The notes under the pieces: model-generated
The model's database searches: none
Told to the model about the DNA's origin: nothing
The model's input: the letters and a program-made list of their open reading frames with translations, nothing else
Program-made: the position numbers and the translations under genes
Assembly (NCBI GenBank): GCA_018712705.1
Contig: DVGM01000009.1
Span: forward strand, 7,784-71,783
Reading direction: 5' to 3'
Length of the DNA stretch: 64,000 bases
DNA from: Aphodousia faecalis
Lineage (GTDB): Bacteria; Pseudomonadota; Gammaproteobacteria; Burkholderiales; Burkholderiaceae_F
In this document: piece after piece, positions 24,826 to 33,320 of the stretch
Layout of the letters: each line of letters begins with the position of its first letter
Numbering within the stretch: the stretch's first letter is position 1

Positions 24826-24865
24826 AGAATCGATTTTTGAATTTAATAGTTAGGAGACATTCCAA

Positions 24866-25153
24866 ATGCAAATTCGTCCTCTGCACGACCGTGTGATCGT
24901 CAAGCGCCTGGAAAGTGAACGTACGACCGCTGCCGGTATCGTTATTCCGGATAGCGCTGGTGAAAAGCCCGACCAAGGTGAAGTCTTGGCTGTTGGCCCC
25001 GGCAAGCGTGACGACGCCGGCAAGATCATCCCGATGGATGTGAAAGTGGGCGACCGCGTGCTCTTTAGTAAGTACGCCGGCCAAACCGTTAAGGTTGAAG
25101 GTGAAGAATTGCTCGTGATGCGTGAAGAAGACATCATGGGCGTGTTGGAATAA
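24866..25153 (+). CDS. groES: co-chaperonin GroES
   Basis: A 95-residue co-chaperonin of full normal length. The N-terminal IRPLHDRVIVKRLE and the mobile loop ERTTAAGIVIPDSAGEKPDQG that contacts GroEL are intact, as is the C-terminal MREEDIMGVLE. It forms the heptameric lid of the GroEL folding chamber in the cytoplasm. A TAGGAG site precedes the ATG. It is first in the groES-groEL operon behind a sigma-32 promoter. No HrcA CIRCE element (TTAGCACTC inverted repeat) was seen. Confidence 0.97.
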   Translation: MQIRPLHDRVIVKRLESERTTAAGIVIPDSAGEKPDQGEVLAVGPGKRDDAGKIIPMDVKVGDRVLFSKYAGQTVKVEGEELLVMREEDIMGVLE

Positions 25154-25193
25154 TTTTCCGCCGGTACAGATTTATTAGTTGGAGTATTAACCC

Positions 25194-26828
25194 ATGACTG
25201 CTAAACAAGTTCTTTTTGGTGATGACGCCCGCGTGCGCATGGTTCGCGGCATCAACATTTTGGCTAACGCCGTTAAAGTGACGTTGGGTCCGAAAGGTCG
25301 TAATGTTGTGTTGGATCGCAACTTCGGTAGCCCCTTGGTTACCAAGGACGGTGTGACAGTTGCCCGCGAAATCGAACTCAAGGATAAGTTCGAAAACATG
25401 GGCGCTCAAATGGTTCGTGAAGTGGCCTCTAAGACCAACGACAATGCCGGTGACGGTACAACGACCGCTACGGTTTTGGCTCAAGCTATCGTTGTTGAAG
25501 GTATGAAGTTTGTGGCCGCCGGCATGAATCCGATGGATTTGAAGCGCGGTATCGACAAGGCTGTTGAATGCGCCATTGCTGAATTGAAGAAGATCAGCAA
25601 GCCCGTGACCACCACGAAGGAAATCGCTCAAGTCGGTTCTATTTCTGCCAACAGCGACCAAGAAATCGGTGAAATCATCGCTGAAGCCATGGAAAAGGTC
25701 GGCAAGGAAGGCGTGATCACAGTTGAAGACGGCAAGTCCTTGAAGAACGAATTGGATGTGGTCGAAGGTATGCAATTTGACCGCGGCTACCTCTCACCGT
25801 ACTTCATCACGAATCCGGACAAGCAAGTGGCTGTTCTTGAAAACCCGTACATCTTGTTGCACGACCAAAAGATCAGCAACATCCGTGATTTGCTCCCGAT
25901 TCTTGAACAAGTGGCCAAGGCCGGTCGTCCGCTCTTGATCATTTGCGAAGACTTGGAAGGCGAAGCCCTCGCTACGCTCGTTGTGAACAGCTTGCGCGGT
26001 ATCTTGAAGGTCTGCGCTGTTAAGGCTCCGGGCTTCGGTGATCGCCGTAAGGCTACCTTGGAAGATATCGCCATCTTGACGGGCGGCACGCTTGTCACGA
26101 AGGATATCGGTTTGTCTCTCGACAAGGCTACGCTTGAACACTTGGGTCAAGCCAAGCGCGTTGAAGTCAACAAGGAAAACACCACGATCATCAACGGCGC
26201 CGGTAACCCCGAAATGATCGAAGCACGTGTCAAGAACATCCGCACGCAAATCGAAAGCGTAACGAGCGACTATGACCGTGAAAAGCTTCAAGAACGTGTG
26301 GCCAAGTTGGCCGGTGGCGTTGCCTTGATCAAGGTCGGTGCTGCCACCGAAGTTGAAATGAAGGAAAAGAAGGCTCGTGTTGATGACGCCTTGCATGCTA
26401 CCCGCGCTGCCGTTGAAGAAGGTGTGGTGCCGGGAGGCGGTGTTGCTCTCGTTCGTGCTCAGAAGGCTGTTGCTCAATTGAAGGGTGACAACGAAGAACA
26501 AACGGCCGGCATCAAGATCGTCTTGCGCGCCATGGAAGAACCGATGCGCCAAATCGTCGGTAACGCCGGTCTCGAACCGAGCGTGGTCGTGAACGCTGTG
26601 GCCAACGGTGAAGGCAACTACGGCTTTAACGCTCAAACGAGCGAATACGGCGACATGGTTGCCATGGGTGTCTTGGATCCGACCAAGGTAACCCGTACGG
26701 CCTTGCAAAATGCCGCTTCTGTTGCCAGCTTGATCCTCACCACCGACTGCATGATCGGTGACATCCCTGAAGACAAGCAACCTGTGGCCCCGGCTATGGG
26801 CGGTATGGACGGCATGCCGATGATGTAA
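25194..26828 (+). CDS. groEL: chaperonin GroEL
   Basis: A 544-residue 60-kDa chaperonin of normal length. The ATP site motif GDGTTTATVLAQ is near residues 85-96, the catalytic Asp is in the second half, and the family signature AAVEEGVVPGGG is near 403-414. The tail ends GGMDGMPMM, a typical Gly-Met C-terminus. It folds non-native proteins inside a double ring with GroES. It follows groES by 40 bases with a GGAGT site. Codon use is strongly biased, as expected for a highly expressed gene, and this creates long antisense open frames that are not genes. Confidence 0.98.
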   Translation: MTAKQVLFGDDARVRMVRGINILANAVKVTLGPKGRNVVLDRNFGSPLVTKDGVTVAREIELKDKFENMGAQMVREVASKTNDNAGDGTTTATVLAQAIVVEGMKFVAAGMNPMDLKRGIDKAVECAIAELKKISKPVTTTKEIAQVGSISANSDQEIGEIIAEAMEKVGKEGVITVEDGKSLKNELDVVEGMQFDRGYLSPYFITNPDKQVAVLENPYILLHDQKISNIRDLLPILEQVAKAGRPLLIICEDLEGEALATLVVNSLRGILKVCAVKAPGFGDRRKATLEDIAILTGGTLVTKDIGLSLDKATLEHLGQAKRVEVNKENTTIINGAGNPEMIEARVKNIRTQIESVTSDYDREKLQERVAKLAGGVALIKVGAATEVEMKEKKARVDDALHATRAAVEEGVVPGGGVALVRAQKAVAQLKGDNEEQTAGIKIVLRAMEEPMRQIVGNAGLEPSVVVNAVANGEGNYGFNAQTSEYGDMVAMGVLDPTKVTRTALQNAASVASLILTTDCMIGDIPEDKQPVAPAMGGMDGMPMM

Positions 26829-26856
26829 TCGGTATCAACCGAATGATCTGATACCT

Positions 26857-26890
26857 GGCCCGAGAAGGATTACTCTTTCCCGGGCCATTT
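26857..26890 (+). terminator. terminator-like hairpin after groEL
   Basis: Stem GGCCCG/CGGGCC with an 18-nt loop and a short ATTTC tail; a second hairpin GGTATC/GATACC lies just before it. The U tract is weak. Confidence 0.55.
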
Positions 26891-26902
26891 CTTGCATAGA
26901 CA

Positions 26903-27532
26903 ATGGCTGACCGTTATAACGTTCCGAACCTTGCGGCCGGAGAAATTCACCGGGCGGAAGAAACGATTCACCGCTCACGTTTCATCGTGACAATGGCTCG
27001 AGTGAGTTCTTCTGAGGAAGCCAAGGCATTTATCGACTCTGTCCGAGCCGAGCACGACCAGGCAACTCACAATTGTTGGGCGTACGTAGCAGGCGAACCT
27101 GGCAGTACGGCTCAAATCGGTGCCAGTGACGACGGAGAACCGAAAGGTACGGCAGGCCGTCCCATGCTTACAGTATTACTTCATTGCGGAGTGGGAGAGA
27201 TCGCTGCGGTTGTCACCCGCTATTTCGGCGGCATTTTGCTGGGAACAGGCGGTTTGGTTCGTGCCTATCAGGGATTGGTTAAGTTAGGATTAGAAACTCT
27301 TCCAGTAACCGAACGCGTTCCATCCGATCTTTTGAAATTCACACTGGAACATCCTTTTGTCAATATTGCCCTTCGAGAATTTGAAAACAATCAGGCAAGA
27401 ATTCTCGAAAAAGACTTCGCAATGGATGCCACCTTCACGGTTTCAGTTCCGCAGTCACAAGCAGAAAACCTGATTAACACCCTCACTGAAAAAACATCAG
27501 GTGGTTTGCTTATTGAAAAAATACAGGGATAA
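26903..27532 (+). CDS. YigZ/IMPACT family protein
   Basis: A 209-residue protein with an N-terminal UPF0029/IMPACT domain. Recognisable segments are HRAEETIHRSRFIVT, AEHDQATHNCWAYVAG, SDDGEPKGTAGRPML and VVTRYFGGILLGTGGLVRAYQG. The C-terminal 70 residues form the EF-G domain IV-like part of the family. Bacterial members are linked to translation by analogy with eukaryotic IMPACT, but the exact role is unknown. No Shine-Dalgarno is visible before the ATG, which lies 74 bases after groEL. The promoter of dctA overlaps its 3' end. Confidence 0.9.
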   Translation: MADRYNVPNLAAGEIHRAEETIHRSRFIVTMARVSSSEEAKAFIDSVRAEHDQATHNCWAYVAGEPGSTAQIGASDDGEPKGTAGRPMLTVLLHCGVGEIAAVVTRYFGGILLGTGGLVRAYQGLVKLGLETLPVTERVPSDLLKFTLEHPFVNIALREFENNQARILEKDFAMDATFTVSVPQSQAENLINTLTEKTSGGLLIEKIQG

Positions 27533-27542
27533 CCCGTACAAT
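27513..27542 (+). promoter_or_regulatory. promoter of dctA
   Basis: TTGAAA and TACAAT separated by 18 bp, overlapping the end of the YigZ-like gene and 109 bases before the dctA start. Confidence 0.5.
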
Positions 27543-27651
27543 ACTCGACGTGCGTCAAATTTTGGCGCTCTCTTTACAACTCTTGTGGGCTTCAGATCTC
27601 TGCCTAACAGTTTTCGAGATCGAGGTACCCGCCCTTACAGAAAGGACGGAT

Positions 27652-29004
27652 ATGAAAAAACCTATTTATAAAGTTCTGTACTTCCAGGTGATCTGCGCGA
27701 TCATCATCGGTGTTCTTCTCGGCTATTTTTACCCGGATCTCGGTGCTTCCATGAAGCCGCTCGGAGACGGCTTCATCAAATTAATCAAAATGATTATCGC
27801 CCCGGTGATCTTCTGTACGGTTGTGACCGGTATTGCCGGCATGGAAGACATGAAAAAAGTGGGCAAAACGGGCGGCTTGGCCATTTTGTACTTTGAGGTC
27901 GTCAGTACCATTGCCTTGGTGGTCGGTCTTATCCTGGTTAACACCCTGGGGCCTGGCCGCGGCATGCACATTGATCCGGCTACGCTTGATGCCGGTTCTG
28001 TTGCCGTTTACACCTCGGGCGACAAAATGGAGTCAACGGCGCAATTCCTGATGAACATCATCCCGAACACGGTGGTGAGCGCCTTTGCCGAAGGCAACAT
28101 TTTGCAAGTACTCTTTTTCTCCATCCTTTTCGGGATCGCTTTACACCAATTCGGTGGCCGCGGCACCTTGGTCTTTGACGTGATTGAAAAGAGCTCGCAA
28201 ATCCTTTTCCAAATCGTCAACATGATCATGAAGGTTGCCCCGATCGGTGCGTTTGGGGCCATGGCCTTTACGATCGGCAAATACGGTGTCCAATCGCTTC
28301 TGCCTTTGGCCGAACTGATGGGTACGTTCTATCTCACCTGCCTGCTCTTTATCTTCGTTGTGTTGGGTGCCATTTGCCGCTACGCAGGCTTTTCCGTATG
28401 GAAATACATCTGCTACATCAAGGAAGAGCTTCTCATCGTGTTGGGCACTTCTTCTTCTGAATCCGCGCTGCCCAAGATCATGGATAAGCTTGAAAAAGCC
28501 GGTGTGAGCAAATCGGTCGTAGGTCTTGTTGTTCCGACCGGTTACTCCTTTAACTTGGACGGCACCGCGATTTACCTCACAATGGCAGCCGTTTTCATTG
28601 CTCAGGCTTGTGACGTAGATATGACACTTACCCAAGAACTTACCCTCTTGGCCGTGCTGCTTTTAACCAGTAAAGGCGCTGCCGGTGTCACGGGTTCTGG
28701 CTTCATTGTTCTGGCCGCTACCCTTTCAGCCGTGGGTCATGTCCCGGTGGCAGGTCTTGCCTTAATTCTCGGTATTGACCGCTTCATGTCCGAAGCTCGC
28801 GCCTTGACCAATATTATTGGTAACGGTATTGCTACGATTGTGGTTGGCAAATGGTGTAAGGAACTCGATGAAGAAAAACTGCACAGTGTTTTAGGGAAAT
28901 CCGATGCCAAAATCCCTGAAATGCCCGAACTACCTGAGCCTAAGGTTTTCCGGGATACGCAGGAACTAAAATACATTCCTATTGACGATTACACAAACCG
29001 TTAA
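27652..29004 (+). CDS. dctA: dicarboxylate:cation symporter DctA family
   Basis: A 450-residue inner-membrane carrier of the DAACS family. The first helical segment starts at FQVICAIIIGVLLGYFYP. Hairpin and substrate-binding motifs are LGTSSSESALPK (HP1), SFNLDGTAIYLTMAAVFIAQA (core about residues 295-315; TM7) and TSKGAAGVTGSGFIVLAATL (HP2). It imports C4-dicarboxylates such as succinate, fumarate and malate, or possibly glutamate/aspartate. The ATG at 27652 has an AAAGGA site and begins the conserved region; a GTG far upstream is unlikely. With dcuC and dcuA this makes at least three C4-dicarboxylate carriers in the window. Confidence 0.9.
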   Translation: MKKPIYKVLYFQVICAIIIGVLLGYFYPDLGASMKPLGDGFIKLIKMIIAPVIFCTVVTGIAGMEDMKKVGKTGGLAILYFEVVSTIALVVGLILVNTLGPGRGMHIDPATLDAGSVAVYTSGDKMESTAQFLMNIIPNTVVSAFAEGNILQVLFFSILFGIALHQFGGRGTLVFDVIEKSSQILFQIVNMIMKVAPIGAFGAMAFTIGKYGVQSLLPLAELMGTFYLTCLLFIFVVLGAICRYAGFSVWKYICYIKEELLIVLGTSSSESALPKIMDKLEKAGVSKSVVGLVVPTGYSFNLDGTAIYLTMAAVFIAQACDVDMTLTQELTLLAVLLLTSKGAAGVTGSGFIVLAATLSAVGHVPVAGLALILGIDRFMSEARALTNIIGNGIATIVVGKWCKELDEEKLHSVLGKSDAKIPEMPELPEPKVFRDTQELKYIPIDDYTNR

Positions 29005-29037
29005 TATAAGAAAAAGCCCTCTATTTAAGAAACAATA

Positions 29038-29057
29038 GGGGGCAATTTTTTGCCCCC
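29038..29057 (+). terminator. GC-rich hairpin after dctA
   Basis: Perfect stem GGGGGCA/TGCCCCC with an A/T loop, 34 bases after dctA; no T run after it, so its terminator strength is uncertain. Confidence 0.5.
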
Positions 29058-29102
29058 ACCACACAAAAATTCGGAAAAAAATGAAAACACGATAAAAAGA
29101 AT

Positions 29103-29210
29103 AAGAACCCTGTACGTCTTAGAGATCAGTCCTGACTTCAGTCAAGTTGACATAAAGTGGCCTTAACTTATATTAGAAAACTTCTTAGATTAGATGTCGT
29201 AAATACTACC
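29103..29210. repeat. copy A of a porin-3'-flank repeat, directly after nrdB
   Basis: About 100 bases resemble the region at 48009-48128. Shared blocks include ACGTCTT-GAGATCA, ACTTCA-TCAAGT, TTAACTTA-ATTAGAA-ACTTCT and AGATTAGA. In the other copy the right end is the 3' end of a porin gene; here the corresponding bases lie just past the nrdB stop codon. Confidence 0.6.
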
Positions 29211-30219
29211 GAATTCTCGTAGGCTCTAATTTAAAAGGCTCTTGCGCTGCTCCCCAAACATCTGACCAGTCACCAGTTAAGGCTCCTTTGGCATAATCAA
29301 CCACTCTATTTTCAAAGAAATTTGTATGAGTAACCCCAAGCATGGCATCCACCCACGGCAATGGATTTTTAGTCTCTTTGAAGATAGCTTTCATCCCCAT
29401 AGCAGTTAATCGACGATCAGCGATAAATCGAATATAACGTTTGACTTCTTCTTTGGTCAGTTTTTGCATTTCACTGACTCCAAATGCCAAATCAATAAAA
29501 CGATCCTCAAGCTCAACCATTGTCTCCGCTATGGTATAAATCGTCCGTTTTAGTTCATCATTCCACATCCCAGGATTCTGCGAGATGTACTCTCTAAACA
29601 GTCGAATCATTGATTCGGTGTGCAGAGTCTCATCATTAATGGACCACGCGATGATTTGTCCCATTCCTCGCATCGTGCCGTTTCTTGTGAAGTTAAGAAG
29701 CATGACAAAGCTTGAGAAAAGCTGCATACCCTCGGTGAAAGCAGAAAAAGCGGCCATTTTTGCGGCCATATTCTCATTGTCATTTAACCGGATACCGTGA
29801 AAGTAATCATGCTTGGCAGCCATCTCTTCGTATTGCAAAAACTCGTTGTAAATCGTCTCTGGCATGCCGAGCGTCTCAATCAAGTGCGAGTAAGCGGCAA
29901 TATGGACGGCCTCTCGAGCAGCAAAACTTGAAAGCATCATCCGTACTTCTGGCTGTGGAAAGGCCGGCAGGTAGGTATAAACGTAGGCGGAACTGACGTC
30001 TATATCTCCCTGGGTGAAAAAGCGGAAAACTTTCGTTAAAAAGTCTTTTTCGTTGTCTGTCAGTCTTGTTTTCCAATCCTTGACATCTTCCACCATAGGC
30101 ACTTCGGTCCAAAGCCAATGCATTTGTTCGCTTTGCATGAAAGCTTCATAAGCCCACGGATAAGCAAAAGGCTTGTAGTAATCACGCGTTTGCGTCAAAA
30201 GTGTTCTTTTTTCTGACAT
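29206..30219 (-). CDS. nrdB: class I ribonucleotide reductase, beta (radical) subunit NrdB
   Basis: A 337-residue ferritin-fold subunit. Likely metal ligands are Asp72, Glu103, His106, Glu163, Glu197 and His200 (motifs QGDID, AAREAVHIAAY, FTEGMQ and NDETLH). The radical Tyr is Tyr110, four residues after His106 as in E. coli. It generates and stores the radical that NrdA uses to reduce ribonucleoside diphosphates. There is no N-terminal ATP cone. A GAGGGAT site lies in the two-base gap after nrdA, so translation is coupled. Its stop codon is immediately followed by a repeat related to a porin gene end. Confidence 0.94.
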   Translation of the reverse strand: MSEKRTLLTQTRDYYKPFAYPWAYEAFMQSEQMHWLWTEVPMVEDVKDWKTRLTDNEKDFLTKVFRFFTQGDIDVSSAYVYTYLPAFPQPEVRMMLSSFAAREAVHIAAYSHLIETLGMPETIYNEFLQYEEMAAKHDYFHGIRLNDNENMAAKMAAFSAFTEGMQLFSSFVMLLNFTRNGTMRGMGQIIAWSINDETLHTESMIRLFREYISQNPGMWNDELKRTIYTIAETMVELEDRFIDLAFGVSEMQKLTKEEVKRYIRFIADRRLTAMGMKAIFKETKNPLPWVDAMLGVTHTNFFENRVVDYAKGALTGDWSDVWGAAQEPFKLEPTRIR

Positions 30220-30221
30220 GT

Positions 30222-31997
30222 TTATCCCTCACAAGCCAAACAAGCACTATCAGTGAGCACTTCCTGCATATTGATCTCATCCTCTATACGTCTGCGCTCC
30301 AAAGCTAAGCCAATACGGTCGGCTTTTCTGAGTTTGTCACTTCGACAGTAGTACAAAGATTTCAAGCCTTTTTTCCAGGCCAGGAAATGGCATGCGTGCA
30401 AATAAGCCACCGAAACGTCAGCCGGGAAAAAGAGATTCACCGACTGCCCCTGATCAATAAACGCCTGTCTGTCGGCCGCAAGCTCAATGATCCAACGCTG
30501 ATCAAGTTCTTGCGCGGTCTTAAAAACATCTCTTATCGCCTTAGGGATTGCGTCAATATGTTGAACACTTCCATCATGGGCGATGATATCCGTCCACACT
30601 TCATCCGTGTTTAAACCCAGTTGACCTAACGCTTTGACAAGATAGCGATTTTTGACAATGTGAGCGCCGGATATCGTATCTTGCCTATAAACATTGGCTC
30701 GACGCGGTTCGATAGAGGGAGAGGTGTTGCCCACTATGAGGCTTGATGAGGCGTTGGGCGCCACCGCCATCCAATGCGAAAATCGCCTCTGAACTCCACT
30801 CGCCTTAGCATCCGGACACGGTCCTCGTTTTTCAACCAGCACACGATCTGCCCGAGCGCAAGCCTCACGAATATGACTAAAAATTTGACGATTAACCGAT
30901 TTTGCTAGAGCTGAATCAAAAGGAATATCACGTCGTTGGAAATAAGCATGCAGACCTAACGCGCCCAGACCAATGGAACGCTCCCTTTCGGCCGAGCGCT
31001 TTGCTCGAGCGATGCTTGCGGACGCATGATCAATGAAGTATTGCAGAACATTGTCCAAAAACTCCATGACATCTTGAACAAAGAGAGGATCTTCTTTCCA
31101 ATCATCAAAATATTCAAGATTTAGAGAACTTAGACAACAAACAGCGGTTCGATCCGCATTGGTAGGAAGAAAGATTTCCGTACATAAATTCGAGCCATTA
31201 ATTCTCAAACCTTGTTTTTTTAACCATTCAGGCAGCGCTTTATTGGCGGTATCTATAAAAACCAAATAGGGCTCCCCTGTTTGCATTCTCAGTTCCAAAA
31301 TACGTTGCCAAATATCTCTGACGCTGGCGATTTCGACAACCTTACCTGAATGTGGATCTATCAAAGGCCAAGAGTCATCGGCTTCACTGTCGAGCATACT
31401 GGCTTCAACTTTTTTCATAAATGCATCGGTGATATTGATTCCATGGTGCAAATTAAGAGTGCGCATGTTTTGGTCACCGGTTGGTTTGCGCATCTCAATG
31501 AACTGAATAATGTCAGGGTGATCAACAGACAAAAAAGCTGAATAGGAACCTCTACGCGTTGTTCCTTGCCGATAAGCCAGGCATGCCGCGTCATAAACCT
31601 TCAGATGCGGCATGATACCCACGCTTTTTTCGTCAGCGCTTCGAATTCCAAGATGAATCCCCACACCGCCTCCCAACATTGAAAGCCAATTCACCTCAGA
31701 AAGAGTGTTCACCAATCCTTCCGCACTATCTTCCATATAAGACAGAAAACAACTGACAGGGAGCCCTTTCTTGGTGCGCCCGAAAGACAACACTGGTGTT
31801 GAAAAACTCAACCAATGCTTGGATGCGTATTCATAAATTCTCTGCGCATGAGCTTCGTCGCTGCCGAAAGCTTCAGCCACAAAAGCCAAGCGCTCCTGAG
31901 GACTTTTTTCCTCTGCCCTCATGTAGCTTTCACGCAAACGAATTAAGCCCAATTCATCAAAAAGACTGTCTCGTGAATAATCGATTTTGACTGACAT
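30222..31997 (-). CDS. nrdA: class I ribonucleotide reductase, alpha (catalytic) subunit NrdA, short form
   Basis: A 591-residue catalytic subunit, much shorter than the 760-residue E. coli NrdA. Active-site residues are present: Cys83 (PVSCFL) and Cys287 (AVCCLSSLNL) as the redox pair, Asn270/Cys272/Glu274 (NLCTE), the radical-path Tyr549-Tyr550 (SLYYCRS), and the C-terminal shuttle pair Cys586/Cys589 (CLACEG). The N-terminal ATP cone is absent, so dATP feedback at the activity site should be missing. Such compact NrdA forms resemble phage-like enzymes. No Shine-Dalgarno and no NrdR box were seen upstream. Confidence 0.94.
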   Translation of the reverse strand: MSVKIDYSRDSLFDELGLIRLRESYMRAEEKSPQERLAFVAEAFGSDEAHAQRIYEYASKHWLSFSTPVLSFGRTKKGLPVSCFLSYMEDSAEGLVNTLSEVNWLSMLGGGVGIHLGIRSADEKSVGIMPHLKVYDAACLAYRQGTTRRGSYSAFLSVDHPDIIQFIEMRKPTGDQNMRTLNLHHGINITDAFMKKVEASMLDSEADDSWPLIDPHSGKVVEIASVRDIWQRILELRMQTGEPYLVFIDTANKALPEWLKKQGLRINGSNLCTEIFLPTNADRTAVCCLSSLNLEYFDDWKEDPLFVQDVMEFLDNVLQYFIDHASASIARAKRSAERERSIGLGALGLHAYFQRRDIPFDSALAKSVNRQIFSHIREACARADRVLVEKRGPCPDAKASGVQRRFSHWMAVAPNASSSLIVGNTSPSIEPRRANVYRQDTISGAHIVKNRYLVKALGQLGLNTDEVWTDIIAHDGSVQHIDAIPKAIRDVFKTAQELDQRWIIELAADRQAFIDQGQSVNLFFPADVSVAYLHACHFLAWKKGLKSLYYCRSDKLRKADRIGLALERRRIEDEINMQEVLTDSACLACEG

Positions 31998-32066
31998 AAC
32001 AGTACAAACAAAAAAATAGGTTTCAAAAAAATGGATTCGTGCTACTTCACTGTGTTTTTGTTACAC

Positions 32067-32118
32067 AAAAAGGTCTGAGTTGCAGGCTACTTGCCTTTTG
32101 GGATTGCCTTTCAGACCT
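32067..32118 (-). terminator. terminator between rhodanese gene and nrdA
   Basis: Perfect 8-bp stem AGGTCTGA/TCAGACCT with a 32-nt loop; on the minus strand TTTTT follows. Confidence 0.7.
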
Positions 32119-32127
32119 TTGATGAGT

Positions 32128-32565
32128 TTACTGAGCGGAATTTTCTAAACCATATGGCCATTGAGAGGTACCGTACATGTTATAGACGTGACGATAACCG
32201 GTGCTGATCAAAATTCTAGCTGCACGTTCGGCACGCACACCTGAACGACAATGGACAAGTATTTTCTGATCAAAATCGGGAGCTACCGTCAATCGCGCAC
32301 CTTTTTTAAGCTGTCCGAGCGGAATATTGACACTACCTTTAATGAAACCCTCTTTCAAACGCTCAATCGGTTCACGAACGTCGATGACAACAACACCATC
32401 AGCAATCATTTCTCGAGCCACCTCCGGCACTACTTTTTGGTAGGCTGGATCTTCGAAAGTCAAAGGCACAGCAGGTTGCGGATCAACTGGTTCCAAAGCC
32501 TGAGCTAAAGGGATCGTCAAAAATAAAGATGTTGCTAAAGCAACAAGTGCTTTTCGAGAAATCAT
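32128..32565 (-). CDS. periplasmic rhodanese-like sulfurtransferase
   Basis: A 145-residue single-domain rhodanese with a signal peptide (cleavage near the LAQALE sequence, residues 20-25). The active-site loop is CRSGVR with Cys106, and the upstream VVVIDVREPIER motif is typical. It is PspE-like in size and would move sulfane sulfur in the periplasm. GAGGAT precedes the ATG. A short ORF of 18 codons ending Cys-Cys-Ser-Gly lies 64 bases upstream and may regulate it. A terminator separates it from nrdA. Confidence 0.88.
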   Translation of the reverse strand: MISRKALVALATSLFLTIPLAQALEPVDPQPAVPLTFEDPAYQKVVPEVAREMIADGVVVIDVREPIERLKEGFIKGSVNIPLGQLKKGARLTVAPDFDQKILVHCRSGVRAERAARILISTGYRHVYNMYGTSQWPYGLENSAQ

Positions 32566-32629
32566 TTTCTATCCTCTTTTAAATCTGATTGGAATTAACA
32601 CTGGGACTGATGACTAGGCATTTTTCAAA

Positions 32630-32686
32630 TTAGCCTGAACAACAAAGTGGTTTTACCAAAAGGTAACGCGACAATACAAAAACCAT
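32630..32686 (-). CDS. 18-codon leader ORF with Cys-Cys near its end
   Basis: The predicted peptide is MVFVLSRYLLVKPLCCSG. TTAGGAGA lies six bases before its ATG, a better ribosome site than many genes here have. It ends 64 bases before the rhodanese gene on the same strand. Short ORFs with consecutive Cys codons near the stop are known before sulfur genes in several bacteria, where ribosome stalling reports cysteine supply. No clear terminator hairpin was found between the ORF and the gene, so any effect would be translational or Rho-based. Function is inferred. Confidence 0.5.
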   Translation of the reverse strand: MVFVLSRYLLVKPLCCSG

Positions 32687-32908
32687 AATCTTTCTCCTAA
32701 TTAACAACCTTTTAGGATTTTATCTTATTAGAACAACAATATTTTGTAATAAGAATGACTATCTATACTACTAATAGATTTTGAAATGCTTTTCTCTAAA
32801 GTTTTATAAATACACTCAACAATCGCCTCAGCGCTCATGCCTGCTACGCAATAAACTGATTTCCTTGATCGTTCGAAACTATCGACAATCACTCATAAGA
32901 GAAGGAAC

Positions 32909-33000
32909 AATCGGATAGGAGGTAGGCAGTTATTCTGTCTACCGTCCTTCCACACCACCCATCGTACGGTTCCGTAATGGGCGGTTATTAATAACTTCCT
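32909..33000 (-). mobile_element. probable group II intron 3'-end remnant
   Basis: On the minus strand the sequence reads GAACCGTACG followed by GGGTGGTGTGGAAGGACGG, a stem GGTAG/CTACC, and CCTCCTATCCGATT. This order is like the terminal domain and 3' boundary of bacterial group II introns. No reverse transcriptase ORF or 5' intron end is present. It lies just downstream of a truncated aldo/keto reductase. The identification is by pattern memory and needs a covariance search. The 220 bases between it and the leader ORF (32687-32908) hold no gene that I can see. Confidence 0.45.
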
Positions 33001-33060
33001 TGAGTTCGTTTCTCATAAACGTCCCCAAGACAGACCCATCCCTTTCGATAAAGAAAACCA

Positions 33061-33306
33061 TTAGTCAGCTGGATAAAGCTTCGTTTGAAGAATGACTTTT
33101 TCACGGGACAGGCCAAAGCGTCGAATCGCTTGCCCAACTTCTTTCTCGTTTCCATAAAAAGAGGCTGTGTCAATTAACCTGTAACCGCATTGAAGCGCAC
33201 AACAAACAGCATTAATACATTGCTCTCCTCTTAAACTCCATGTACCAAGGCCAATCCTCGGTAACTGAAAATCACTTGAAGTTTCTATTTGAGAGGTGGA
33301 TGACAC
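33061..33306 (-). pseudogene. truncated aldo/keto reductase
   Basis: Only the first 81 residues of an aldo/keto reductase remain: an RIGLGTWSLRG motif, the catalytic Asp and Tyr region IDTASFYGNE, and the VILQTKLYP strand, where it stops. A normal enzyme is 270-330 residues long and carries the rest of the barrel with the catalytic Lys and His. The GTG start has an AGGAG site, so the 5' end was once functional. A probable group II intron remnant starts about 60 bases after the stop, which suggests a rearrangement removed the rest. Confidence 0.75.
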
Positions 33307-33320
33307 TTTTGAGCTCCTAG

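Noticed and set aside
25134..25775. 213-codon minus-strand open frame
   Set aside because: Antisense to the groES end and groEL start; same cause as above.
25794..26780. 328-codon open frame on the minus strand
   Set aside because: Fully antisense to groEL; a product of its strong codon bias. No ribosome site and no recognisable family.
32988..33173. 61-codon minus-strand frame
   Set aside because: Overlaps the reductase remnant and the intron-like block; no start signal or family likeness.
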